Positions 1-5,041 of a stretch of 5,041 nt of DNA are shown piece by piece. The notes below the pieces were generated by a model. It had not been told where the DNA came from, made no database searches, and was given only the letters and a program-made list of their open reading frames with translations. Both the position numbers and the translations under genes were made by a program. Location of the stretch: assembly GCA_024278655.1 (NCBI GenBank), contig JAJRSV010000413.1, forward strand, positions 1 to 5,041, written 5' to 3'. Numbering within the stretch: position 1 is the stretch's first letter; the number at the start of each line of letters is the position of its first letter. The DNA is from Bacteroidota bacterium. Lineage in GTDB: Bacteria > Bacteroidota > Ignavibacteria > Ignavibacteriales > Ignavibacteriaceae.

Positions 1-99
1 CTCCTGCCTTTGTGGGAGCAAACAATGGACGAATTGATTGCAAAACTCGGGAAAGATGGAATAAAATTAATCGAAAAGCTGGAAGCCAAACTGCTTTGA
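1..99 (+). CDS. C-terminal end of a probable MarR-like transcriptional regulator (5' truncated)
   Basis: Frame 1 is open from the first base to a TGA at 97-99 and gives 32 residues, beginning LLPLWEQTMDEL and ending KLEAKLL. The start and any DNA-binding domain lie outside the window. The fragment is an amphipathic, charged helical stretch. A 'LPLW' turn followed by long helices resembles the C-terminal dimerisation helices of MarR-family regulators; this is pattern resemblance only, and a TetR or other helical regulator is possible. Context supports a regulator: it sits just upstream of, and co-directional with, three small-molecule enzymes, and a perfect palindrome lies 19 bases beyond its stop. 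That it is a real coding end is fairly sure; the family is about even odds. Confidence 0.5.
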   Translation, partial: LLPLWEQTMDELIAKLGKDGIKLIEKLEAKLL

Positions 100-118
100 A
101 TATTTTTTTAAAAACAAT

Positions 119-132
119 GTTGTATATACAAC
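119..132. promoter_or_regulatory. 14-bp perfect palindrome, candidate operator of the enzyme operon
   Basis: GTTGTATATACAAC reads identically on both strands. It lies between the regulator-like stop codon (97-99) and the SDR start codon (152), ending 19 bases before that ATG. TTGT...ACAA half-sites with an AT centre fit dimeric winged-helix repressors of the MarR or GntR type. I infer that a dimeric regulator, possibly the truncated upstream gene product, binds here and controls the three downstream genes. No clear -35/-10 pair could be assigned around it, so the exact promoter is unknown. Confidence 0.5.
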
Positions 133-151
133 TTAAAAGAAGGAAACAATA

Positions 152-958
152 ATGAAAAACTTCAAAAACTCATACGGTCCGTGGGCATTGATTACCGGTG
201 CTTCTTCGGGCATCGGCGAAGCATTTGCATTTCGGTTAGCAACCGAAGGTATGAATCTGATATTAGCTGCAAGACGAAAGGATAAATTGACCGCGTTAGC
301 TCAAAAACTCGAAACTAAATTCGGTATCGATGTTAGAACCGTTGAAGTCGATTTGCTGAAGAAAGATTTCCTCGAATCAATAAAATCCGCAACCGCAGAT
401 GTGCAAATCGGCTTGCTGGTTAATAATGCCGGACAGTTAATATTGAATCAGTATATGAACACATCAATAGAAGACGAATCGAGAATGATTGACCTGAATA
501 TAAAAACTCCCGCGATTTTAACACATCATTTTGCTGAAAAGATGATACGAAGAGGTAAAGGCGGTATTATAAACGTTGCATCGGTACTTGCGTATATGGG
601 CGTGCCCTACTCCGCCGCTTATGCCGCAACCAAAGCATACGAACTTGTGAAAAGCGAAGGTCTGTGGTATGAATTGAGGAAACACGGTATTGATGTTTTA
701 AGTTTGAACCCTGGCCTCACAAAATCGGAAATGACCAAAGAGCTCGATTTTTCTCATATGCCGATGAAGCTGATGAACCCCGCATCGGTTGCAAACACGG
801 CAGTTAAAGCACTCGGCAAAAAGTCGCAGGTTACACCGGGATGGATGAACAAAATGTTGGTGTTTATGTCGAAGCATTTTATGACACGCAACATGAACAC
901 AAAAATGTTCGGCATGCTGATGGGAAAAACTTACACGAAATTACAACAAGCTAATTAA
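152..958 (+). CDS. Classical SDR-family NAD(P)-dependent oxidoreductase (DltE/YqjQ-like)
   Basis: This 268-residue cytoplasmic protein should oxidise or reduce a carbonyl/alcohol group with NAD(P)(H). The Rossmann fingerprint TGASSGIG is at residues 15-22. Arg41-Arg42 after beta-2 suggests NADP preference, Asp67 fits the adenine-contacting position, and NNAG is at 91-94. The catalytic tetrad is complete: Asn116, Ser144, Tyr157 and Lys161, with the usual 13-residue Ser-Tyr and YxxxK spacing. A PG motif at 187-188 follows. The length is slightly above the ~250 typical of classical SDRs, with a Met/Lys-rich C-terminal tail that may contact membrane or substrate. The start is supported by AGAAGGA at 138-144, seven bases before the ATG. 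It is the first enzyme of the cluster, behind the putative operator. The family call is secure; the substrate is unknown. Confidence 0.93.
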   Translation: MKNFKNSYGPWALITGASSGIGEAFAFRLATEGMNLILAARRKDKLTALAQKLETKFGIDVRTVEVDLLKKDFLESIKSATADVQIGLLVNNAGQLILNQYMNTSIEDESRMIDLNIKTPAILTHHFAEKMIRRGKGGIINVASVLAYMGVPYSAAYAATKAYELVKSEGLWYELRKHGIDVLSLNPGLTKSEMTKELDFSHMPMKLMNPASVANTAVKALGKKSQVTPGWMNKMLVFMSKHFMTRNMNTKMFGMLMGKTYTKLQQAN

Positions 959-988
959 TTTATAACTCACAAAACAAAAAGTAAAAAA

Positions 989-1873
989 ATGAAATCAAAA
1001 ATATTAGTAACAGGCGCCACAGGAACAACAGGACAATACGTAATAGAAATTCTGCTCGAAAAAGGCGCCGATGTAAGAGCAATGGTCCGGACTGTTGACG
1101 AAAGAAGCAAAGCACTTGAAAAACTCGGAGTTGAGGTGGTTCAGGCAGATTTCTTAGATTTGCAGGGATTGCGTAAAGCATTAAAAAATGTGAACCGCGC
1201 ATATTTTCTCTATCCCTTTATCGATCACCTGCCGAAAGCAGCAGGGTATTTTGCCAAAGCGGCAAAAGAGCAAAACTTAGAGTTGGTAGTAAGCATGTCC
1301 CAAATGAATGTTCATGATGCAACAAAAAGCCCCGCTACACAAAACCATCTGATTGCAGAAGATATTTTGGATTGGGCTGAAATCGGTGCGGTTCATATAA
1401 GACCGGCATTATTTGCATGGAATTATCTGGGAATGGCATCGCCAACCGTTAAAGCAGAAAACAAATTTTACTTTCCTAATCCCGAAGCTAAATATACTAT
1501 CATTCATCCGAAGGATATCGGTGAAGTAGTTGCTGAAATTCTTACTGCCGAAAACATTCAACAACATATAGGCAAGCGCTACGACCTTTCCGGAAGTGAA
1601 ATCTACGACGGTAAGAAAGTGACTGATGTAATCGGTAAGGTACTGAATAAAGAAATTGAATTCGTTCCGATTCCCGTTGATGTGTGGATTGATGCTATGA
1701 AAAAACTTCCGACAGTAAACGAGTTCCTGGCTAAACACTTACGGGAACTCAGTAAGGATATTGCAATGGATAAGTTTAATAAAGTTACCGATGTTGTAAA
1801 AAATATTACCGGGCACGAACCGAGAACGTTCGAAGAATATCTTACAGAGTACAAAGCTGTATTCGAGAATTAA
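989..1873 (+). CDS. NmrA-like atypical SDR, NAD(P)-binding protein
   Basis: This 294-residue protein has the N-terminal dinucleotide motif TGATGTTG at residues 8-15 (GxxGxxG), then Arg34 at the end of beta-2, which suggests NADP(H), and an Asp54 'QADFLD' segment typical of NmrA/NAD(P)H-quinone-reductase-2-like proteins. The classical YxxxK pair is absent. Instead there is SMSQM (102-106) followed by His120 and Glu124, the usual NmrA-type arrangement, then an 'HIRP' strand (136-139). The C-terminal 'PRTFEEY' segment is also characteristic of the family. Members are either redox-sensing NADP-binding regulators or quinone/enone reductases, and sequence alone does not separate these. The gene starts 30 bases after the SDR stop; no good Shine-Dalgarno is visible, only an A-rich leader (AAAAAGTAAAAAA). 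Probably co-transcribed with its neighbours. Confidence 0.9.
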   Translation: MKSKILVTGATGTTGQYVIEILLEKGADVRAMVRTVDERSKALEKLGVEVVQADFLDLQGLRKALKNVNRAYFLYPFIDHLPKAAGYFAKAAKEQNLELVVSMSQMNVHDATKSPATQNHLIAEDILDWAEIGAVHIRPALFAWNYLGMASPTVKAENKFYFPNPEAKYTIIHPKDIGEVVAEILTAENIQQHIGKRYDLSGSEIYDGKKVTDVIGKVLNKEIEFVPIPVDVWIDAMKKLPTVNEFLAKHLRELSKDIAMDKFNKVTDVVKNITGHEPRTFEEYLTEYKAVFEN

Positions 1874-1890
1874 AACTAACGGGAAGCAAA

Positions 1891-2769
1891 ATGAAATTCA
1901 AAATAAACAAGGACCTTTTCCCTTTTAAGAATAATTTTCTTCGTTTGGATGACGGGACGAATATCCATTATATAGACGAAGGAGACGGTCCGGTTCTGTT
2001 GATGCTGCACGGAAATCCGACATGGTCATTCTTATACAGGAAAATGATAGCAGCTCTTAAGAGTGATTTCAGATGTATTGCTCCCGACTTTCCGGGATTC
2101 GGATTATCGGAACAAACCGGCTCATTCGATTTTTCCGCCGAATCTCACAGTAAGGTGTTGGATGAGTTTCTACAAAAAATGAACATCAATAAATTCATTT
2201 TAATTGCCCAGGATTGGGGCGGACCGATAGGATTGAGTGTTGCCGAAAAACACCCCGGTAAAATTGCCGGTGCGGTTTTCGGTAACACCTGGGCATGGAC
2301 ACTCAAGGGCAATTACCGTTATGAAGGATTTAGCCGCTTAATGGGCGGACCTGTTGGAATGTGGATGGCAAAATCGTTTAACGGTGTATTTAAAGTTTTT
2401 ATGATGAAAGGATTCTACAAAAAGCCGCCACAGGAAGTAATTAAAATGTATGAATTACCTTTCGCTGATAAGGACAACAGAATTCAAACGGCAATTTTTC
2501 CAAGGGAACTGATAAAAGCTTTCCGGTTTGAAAAATCCGTTGAAGATAACCTAAAGAAAATTAAGAATATACCAGTGCTATTCACGTGGGGTATAAAGGA
2601 TTTCGCTTTCAGAATTGCTCAACTAAAAAGATTTAAAACATATTTTCCTAATCACCGGACTCACTACCTTTTAGCCGGTCATTTCTGGCAGGAAGAAAAA
2701 GGAGAGGAAGCAAGCGAACTGATACGTAAGTGGTATAAAAATCACTGCTGTCCAAAACAAATTTTATAA
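1891..2769 (+). CDS. Alpha/beta hydrolase, probable haloalkane dehalogenase of subfamily III (HLD-III-like)
   Basis: This 292-residue protein has the alpha/beta-hydrolase fold. The oxyanion segment is HGNPTWSFLYR (residues 40-50), and the nucleophile elbow AQDWGG puts the nucleophile at Asp108. WGIKD places an acid, Asp237, after beta-7, and AGHFWQEE places the catalytic His at 264. Asn42 and Trp109 sit at the positions that stabilise halide in haloalkane dehalogenases. Asp-His-Asp with Asn-Trp is the set described for subfamily HLD-III; HLD-II uses a Glu after beta-6, which is not seen here. A helical cap occupies roughly residues 133-220. Expected chemistry is hydrolytic cleavage of a carbon-halogen bond, giving alcohol and halide, in the cytoplasm (no signal peptide). 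The start follows GGGAAG (1881-1886), and the gap to the NmrA-like gene is 17 bases, so the genes are very likely one operon. A related epoxide or ester hydrolase remains possible. Confidence 0.87.
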   Translation: MKFKINKDLFPFKNNFLRLDDGTNIHYIDEGDGPVLLMLHGNPTWSFLYRKMIAALKSDFRCIAPDFPGFGLSEQTGSFDFSAESHSKVLDEFLQKMNINKFILIAQDWGGPIGLSVAEKHPGKIAGAVFGNTWAWTLKGNYRYEGFSRLMGGPVGMWMAKSFNGVFKVFMMKGFYKKPPQEVIKMYELPFADKDNRIQTAIFPRELIKAFRFEKSVEDNLKKIKNIPVLFTWGIKDFAFRIAQLKRFKTYFPNHRTHYLLAGHFWQEEKGEEASELIRKWYKNHCCPKQIL

Positions 2770-2823
2770 TGAATATATATAGTTATCTAACAAATTTTAA
2801 GGTTTTTTTATACCTTTGGAACC

Positions 2824-2839
2824 TGCCTGCCGGCAGGCA
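2824..2839. repeat. 16-bp perfect GC-rich palindrome
   Basis: TGCCTGCCGGCAGGCA is self-complementary. It begins 54 bases beyond the hydrolase stop codon and is strikingly GC-rich against its AT-rich surroundings. It could form a cruciform or an RNA hairpin, and is likely part of a dispersed intergenic repeat (inference). It is immediately preceded by ACC, so the word ACCTGCCT (2821-2828) overlaps its left arm and recurs at 2970-2977. Confidence 0.75.
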
Positions 2840-2851
2840 AGCTCAACCCTA

Positions 2852-2874
2852 CCCTTCTCTTAAAAAGAGAAGGG
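2852..2874. repeat. 10-bp stem hairpin, possible bidirectional transcription end
   Basis: CCCTTCTCTT (2852-2861) and AAGAGAAGGG (2865-2874) are perfectly complementary around an AAA loop. The hairpin starts 82 bases after the hydrolase stop. The downstream sequence on the plus strand is ATTATTAATATTTAG, which is AT-rich but not a T-tract, so intrinsic termination is only a possibility. The pyrimidine-arm/purine-arm composition matches the hairpin at 2952-2970. Confidence 0.6.
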
Positions 2875-2921
2875 ATTATTAATATTTAGTTCTTTTTATT
2901 AATAATTCTGTCTAACATAAC

Positions 2922-2939
2922 CAATAAAACGTTTTATTG
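2922..2939. repeat. 18-bp perfect AT-rich palindrome
   Basis: CAATAAAACGTTTTATTG is perfectly self-complementary. It lies midway between the two purine/pyrimidine hairpin units. It could be a protein-binding site or a weak RNA hairpin. It is far from any gene start in this window (the flanking genes end here), so a role as a conventional promoter operator is unlikely. Confidence 0.6.
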
Positions 2940-2950
2940 AGAGTATAAGT

Positions 2951-3015
2951 CTCTCTCTTTTCAAGAGAGACCTGCCTTCCGAAGCCGTTTCGGCGAAGGG
3001 AGGGATTAGAGAGAG
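2951..3015. repeat. Compound inverted repeat with alternative folds
   Basis: Three pairings are visible. A local hairpin joins TCTCTCTT (2952-2959) to AAGAGAGA (2963-2970). A second joins CCTTC (2975-2979) to GAAGG (2995-2999), enclosing GCCG/CGGC (2984-2987 with 2991-2994) and a four-base bulge. An outer 8-bp stem joins CTCTCTCT (2951-2958) to AGAGAGAG (3008-3015). The outer stem and the first local hairpin use the same left arm and exclude each other. The GC-rich core again suggests a dispersed intergenic repeat unit rather than a gene. Confidence 0.6.
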
Positions 3016-3097
3016 TTCCTATTATGTTGGCAGATGTGATAAAAATAATTTTTGAATGTTATTATAGGATATCGATTGGTAGAATTTAATTTTTTCT

Positions 3098-3157
3098 CCG
3101 CATTGCGTGCTTTGCTAAATTTTCCATCCCGCTAAAGCACGCAAGGTCTTTATGCGG
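3098..3157. repeat. Large two-part stem-loop beyond the M16 operon end
   Basis: The outer stem pairs CCGCAT (3098-3103) with ATGCGG (3152-3157). The inner stem pairs GCGTGCTTT (3105-3113) with AAAGCACGC (3134-3142), with an asymmetric bulge at 3143-3151 and a 20-base loop. GCTAAA occurs twice, at 3114-3119 and 3131-3136. Read on the minus strand it begins 13 bases after the peptidase stop, the right place for a terminator or an RNA-stabilising 3' structure. However, it is followed there by an A-run rather than a T-run, so intrinsic termination is not supported. Confidence 0.6.
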
Positions 3158-3170
3158 CACATTCAAATAA

Positions 3171-4580
3171 TCAAAACTCATCCTCTTCAATATTCTTCTC
3201 GGTTACTTCGCCGTATTTTTTAACTTTATCTCTTATCTCGTCCGCTTTGCCGATTAGTACAAACTGTAGATTTTCTTTCGGAAAATATTTTGCAATTATT
3301 TCATTAGCTTTTTCAACCGTCATTCCGTCAACCTTTTTCTCAAAATCATTAATGTACGAGTCATCAAGCCCGTAGAAATACATTTTGGTTAACAGGTCTG
3401 CAAGGTCACCCGAAGTTTCGAACCTTGGCGGAAACTGTCCCTTAATATAATTCTTCGCCGAAGTAAGTGTTGCTTCATCTATTCCTTTTGTATGAAGCCG
3501 GTTGAGTACTTCGAGTGCAAGGTCTATTGCATCAACAGTAGTAGGTGTGGCGGTAAAGCTGCTTATGTAAAATGTCCCCGCCGATTTATAGTTTACAAAC
3601 CTGCTTCGGGCACCGTATGTTAATCCGGCGTTAACCCGCAGCTCATCATTCAGCCACGATGTAAACCTGCCGCCGAGAATTGTATTGACTACCTGTATTT
3701 GTACAAGGTCGGGGTTATTCATCGGAACACCGAAACTACCGATATAAAATGTTGTTTCGTGCGAATCGTCTTTATTCACCAGCAGCACACGGCTTTTTTC
3801 AACCGGCTGAATTTCTTTTGTATTTAGTTCGGGAATATGTTTGTCAAGCGGAGATGCAACTAACTTAAACATATCTTCAATCTTCTTTTTCATCTCGGCG
3901 GAATTAAAATCGCCCACAACAGCAATTGCAGATGAGTTGAGTAAATAATGTGTTTGATAAAACTCTTTTATATCATCAACAGTGAGCTTTGCGATTGAAG
4001 ACTTTTTACCGTCAACCGGATTGCCGTAAACATTTCCGTCGAACAATAACTTTTCGAAATAAGAGTTTATTACACTGCGCGGACTTTCCTTTGCCTGATC
4101 GAGTTCAACAAGCCAGCGCTGTTTTCTTTTTTCAATCTCTTTTTCCGGAAATGTGGGTGAGAGCAGTACTTCCTTAAAGATTGGCAGTATTTTTCCGGTA
4201 TCGTCCTTCTTAAAAGAGAGGAAAAGTTGTGCGGCTTCTTTGCCTGCATAAGCATAAATGTTCGCACCGAGAAAATCGAATGTTTCTTCAATCTGCTTTT
4301 TTGTATAACTCTTTGTGCCGAAGAGCAGTGCTTCCGCAGTCATTGCGGCGAGTCCGCTTTTTTCTCCGTCCCAGACTGCGCCTGCCGGAAAGATTGTTGA
4401 AATATAAATCAACGGAACTTCGTGCTGTTCCATTAAATAGAGCGTAAGCCCGTTATCGAGAATATATTTTTCGTAATTAGGTAACTTAAAGCCGTCGCCT
4501 TCGTTTTGTGCAAATGCATTTGCCGATACAAATAAAAACGCTGCAATAAATACTATGGTTATTTTACCGATGTTTTTCAT
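3171..4580 (-). CDS. Secreted M16-family peptidase homologue lacking the zinc site (non-catalytic R/Y subunit)
   Basis: This 469-residue protein has the two-domain M16 (pitrilysin/processing-peptidase) architecture. A Sec signal peptide spans residues 1-24: Lys at 2 and 6, a hydrophobic core at 7-18, and a likely AFA|Q cleavage with no lipobox Cys, so it should act in the periplasm. In the N-terminal domain, 'DNGLTLYL' (42-49) and 'FPAGAVWD' (64-71) are typical, but where HxxEH is expected the sequence is AMTAE (79-83). All zinc ligands of that motif are missing, so it should not be catalytic alone. The C-terminal domain keeps 'LGGRFTSWLNDELR' (302-315) and 'GLTYG' (319-323), with Arg315 and Tyr322 forming the substrate-binding R/Y pair. 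The tail is acidic (EEDEF). It overlaps the upstream M16 gene by ATGA and has a strong Shine-Dalgarno, so the two are probably made together as a hetero-oligomer. The stop is TGA at 3173-3171. Confidence 0.92.
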   Translation of the reverse strand: MKNIGKITIVFIAAFLFVSANAFAQNEGDGFKLPNYEKYILDNGLTLYLMEQHEVPLIYISTIFPAGAVWDGEKSGLAAMTAEALLFGTKSYTKKQIEETFDFLGANIYAYAGKEAAQLFLSFKKDDTGKILPIFKEVLLSPTFPEKEIEKRKQRWLVELDQAKESPRSVINSYFEKLLFDGNVYGNPVDGKKSSIAKLTVDDIKEFYQTHYLLNSSAIAVVGDFNSAEMKKKIEDMFKLVASPLDKHIPELNTKEIQPVEKSRVLLVNKDDSHETTFYIGSFGVPMNNPDLVQIQVVNTILGGRFTSWLNDELRVNAGLTYGARSRFVNYKSAGTFYISSFTATPTTVDAIDLALEVLNRLHTKGIDEATLTSAKNYIKGQFPPRFETSGDLADLLTKMYFYGLDDSYINDFEKKVDGMTVEKANEIIAKYFPKENLQFVLIGKADEIRDKVKKYGEVTEKNIEEDEF

Positions 4581-5041
4581 TCTTCTTCCTCCGCCGGTTT
4601 AAGTATGCCAACCGTTCTGTTATTTTTAGTAAAGTACTTTTGCGCCACCCTCTGTATATCTTCTTTAGTTACTTTTTTGTAATCATCCGGTGCCGAAAAC
4701 AGTTTCGCATAATCACCAAAGAACAATTCGTAAGTGCCTATTGTATTTGCCTTGCCGTTAATAGTTTCCATAGTTCTGTAAAATTGCATCAGCTTCTGGT
4801 TCTTAACTTTCTGAAGTTCCTTATCGGTTACACCTTCCGTTACTATTTTATCAATCTCCTGCAAAAGTGCGCTTTCCAGCTTTTCAGGAGTAACACCTTT
4901 GCTGCAAATTCCGATAACATAAAACAGGAAAGGATCGAACGCAAAATCCATATACGTTCTTACATTAACCGCAAGCTGCTGTTCATCAACAAGCGAGCTG
5001 TAAAGACGCGAAGTTTTTCCGGATGAAAGAATTGAACTTAA
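4577..5041 (-). CDS. C-terminal part of an M16-family peptidase (5' truncated), probable catalytic partner
   Basis: The frame is open from the window edge to a TGA at 4579-4577, giving 154 residues. An internal ATG at 4951 is not the start, because the 30 upstream codons read as conserved family sequence. The visible part is the M16 C-terminal domain: 'SSGKTSRLYSSLVDEQQLA' near the edge corresponds to the family's 'LGGGxSSRLYxxLVxEQxLA' segment, followed by beta-strand and helix-rich sequence and 'TKEDIQRVAQKYF'. The Arg and Tyr of the R/Y pair are replaced by Val at the aligned positions. The HxxEH zinc motif would lie in the missing N-terminal half. I infer that this is the zinc-carrying subunit, by analogy with paired bacterial M16 proteins. 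It ends in PAEEEE. Periplasmic location is inferred from the signal-bearing partner. Confidence 0.88.
   Translation of the reverse strand, partial: LSSILSSGKTSRLYSSLVDEQQLAVNVRTYMDFAFDPFLFYVIGICSKGVTPEKLESALLQEIDKIVTEGVTDKELQKVKNQKLMQFYRTMETINGKANTIGTYELFFGDYAKLFSAPDDYKKVTKEDIQRVAQKYFTKNNRTVGILKPAEEEE
4587..4592 (-). promoter_or_regulatory. Strong Shine-Dalgarno for the downstream M16 gene, inside the upstream gene's 3' end
   Basis: On the minus strand GGAGGA (4592-4587) lies seven bases before the ATG at 4580-4578. It is formed by the GCG-GAG-GAA codons of the upstream protein's PAEEEE tail. With the ATGA start/stop overlap (4580-4577), it fixes the downstream start and implies translational coupling and matched production of the two subunits. 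Confidence 0.8.

Larger units (their letters stand above)
2770..3170. other. Convergent intergenic region rich in inverted repeats, no protein gene supported
   Basis: These 401 bases separate the 3' ends of the plus-strand hydrolase operon and the minus-strand peptidase genes. No reading frame with a credible start or recognisable product was found. At least five inverted repeats are present, listed separately. GC-rich islands at about 2821-2840 and 2971-3004 stand out from the AT-rich background, which suggests dispersed repeat units rather than simple spacer. The region should also contain the transcription ends of both operons, but no canonical stem-plus-T-tract terminator is visible in either direction. 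Confidence 0.8.

Noticed and set aside
960..1202. Minus-strand open frame of 80 codons opposite the NmrA-like gene
   Set aside because: It is antisense to a well-supported gene, has Leu/Phe-rich sequence typical of the complement of Lys/Glu codons, and shows no recognisable domain.
1409..1854. Two overlapping minus-strand open frames within the NmrA-like gene
   Set aside because: They are shadows of the coding strand with no ribosome binding site or family resemblance.
2821..3015. CRISPR array
   Set aside because: There are no regularly spaced direct repeats of constant length; the shared words are short and occur in different order within hairpins.
3098..3157. Calling the large stem-loop an intrinsic terminator
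   Set aside because: Neither strand has a T-tract directly after the stem, so it is listed as a repeat structure only.
3989..4447. Open frames on both strands inside the complete M16 gene
   Set aside because: The M16 frame has a signal peptide and family motifs throughout; these alternatives are Arg/Leu/Phe-rich shadow translations.
4577..4951. Treating the ATG at 4951 as the start of a small 124-residue protein
   Set aside because: The frame continues without a stop to the window edge, and those upstream codons encode the conserved 'GKTSRLYSSLVDEQQLA' segment, so the gene is simply truncated by the window.
4640..5026. Plus-strand open frame of 128 codons opposite the truncated M16 gene
   Set aside because: The opposite strand reads as conserved M16 C-terminal domain up to the window edge; this frame has no recognisable features.

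Overview
The window looks like chromosomal DNA of an AT-rich, Gram-negative bacterium, most likely from the Bacteroidota/Ignavibacteriota/Chlorobiota group. This placement is an inference. It rests on the moderately low GC, the A-rich and often weak ribosome binding sites, the secreted M16 peptidase pair, and gene-free DNA rich in short purine/pyrimidine hairpins. No RNA gene, CRISPR array, transposase or prophage gene was seen.

Left half (1-2769, plus strand): a compact gene cluster. It begins with the last 32 codons of a regulator-like protein, possibly MarR family. Next is a 52-base gap holding a perfect 14-bp palindrome that looks like an operator. Three enzyme genes follow with short gaps of 30 and 17 bases: a classical short-chain dehydrogenase/reductase (SDR), an NmrA-like atypical SDR, and an alpha/beta hydrolase carrying the full residue set of subfamily III haloalkane dehalogenases. 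The likely theme is regulated transformation or detoxification of a small organic or halogenated compound. The substrate cannot be read from sequence.

Middle (2770-3170): a 401-base region between convergent gene sets. No protein gene is supported, but it is dense in inverted repeats: a 16-bp GC-rich palindrome, a 10-bp-stem hairpin, an 18-bp AT-rich palindrome, a compound repeat with alternative folds, and a large two-part stem just beyond the peptidase stop codon. Two of these units share short words and may be diverged members of one dispersed intergenic repeat family.

Right half (3171-5041, minus strand): two overlapping M16 metallopeptidase-family genes. The upstream one is cut by the window edge, leaving its C-terminal 154 residues. 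The downstream one is complete, has a signal peptide, and has lost the zinc-binding HxxEH motif but keeps the C-terminal Arg/Tyr pair. The visible C-terminal part of the upstream protein lacks that pair. The two therefore look complementary, as in heteromeric bacterial M16 enzymes, and they are joined by an ATGA overlap.

The most informative points are the complementary M16 pair, the HLD-III-like hydrolase in its putative regulated operon, and the hairpin-rich convergent intergenic region. Nothing here clearly amounts to a wholly new system.
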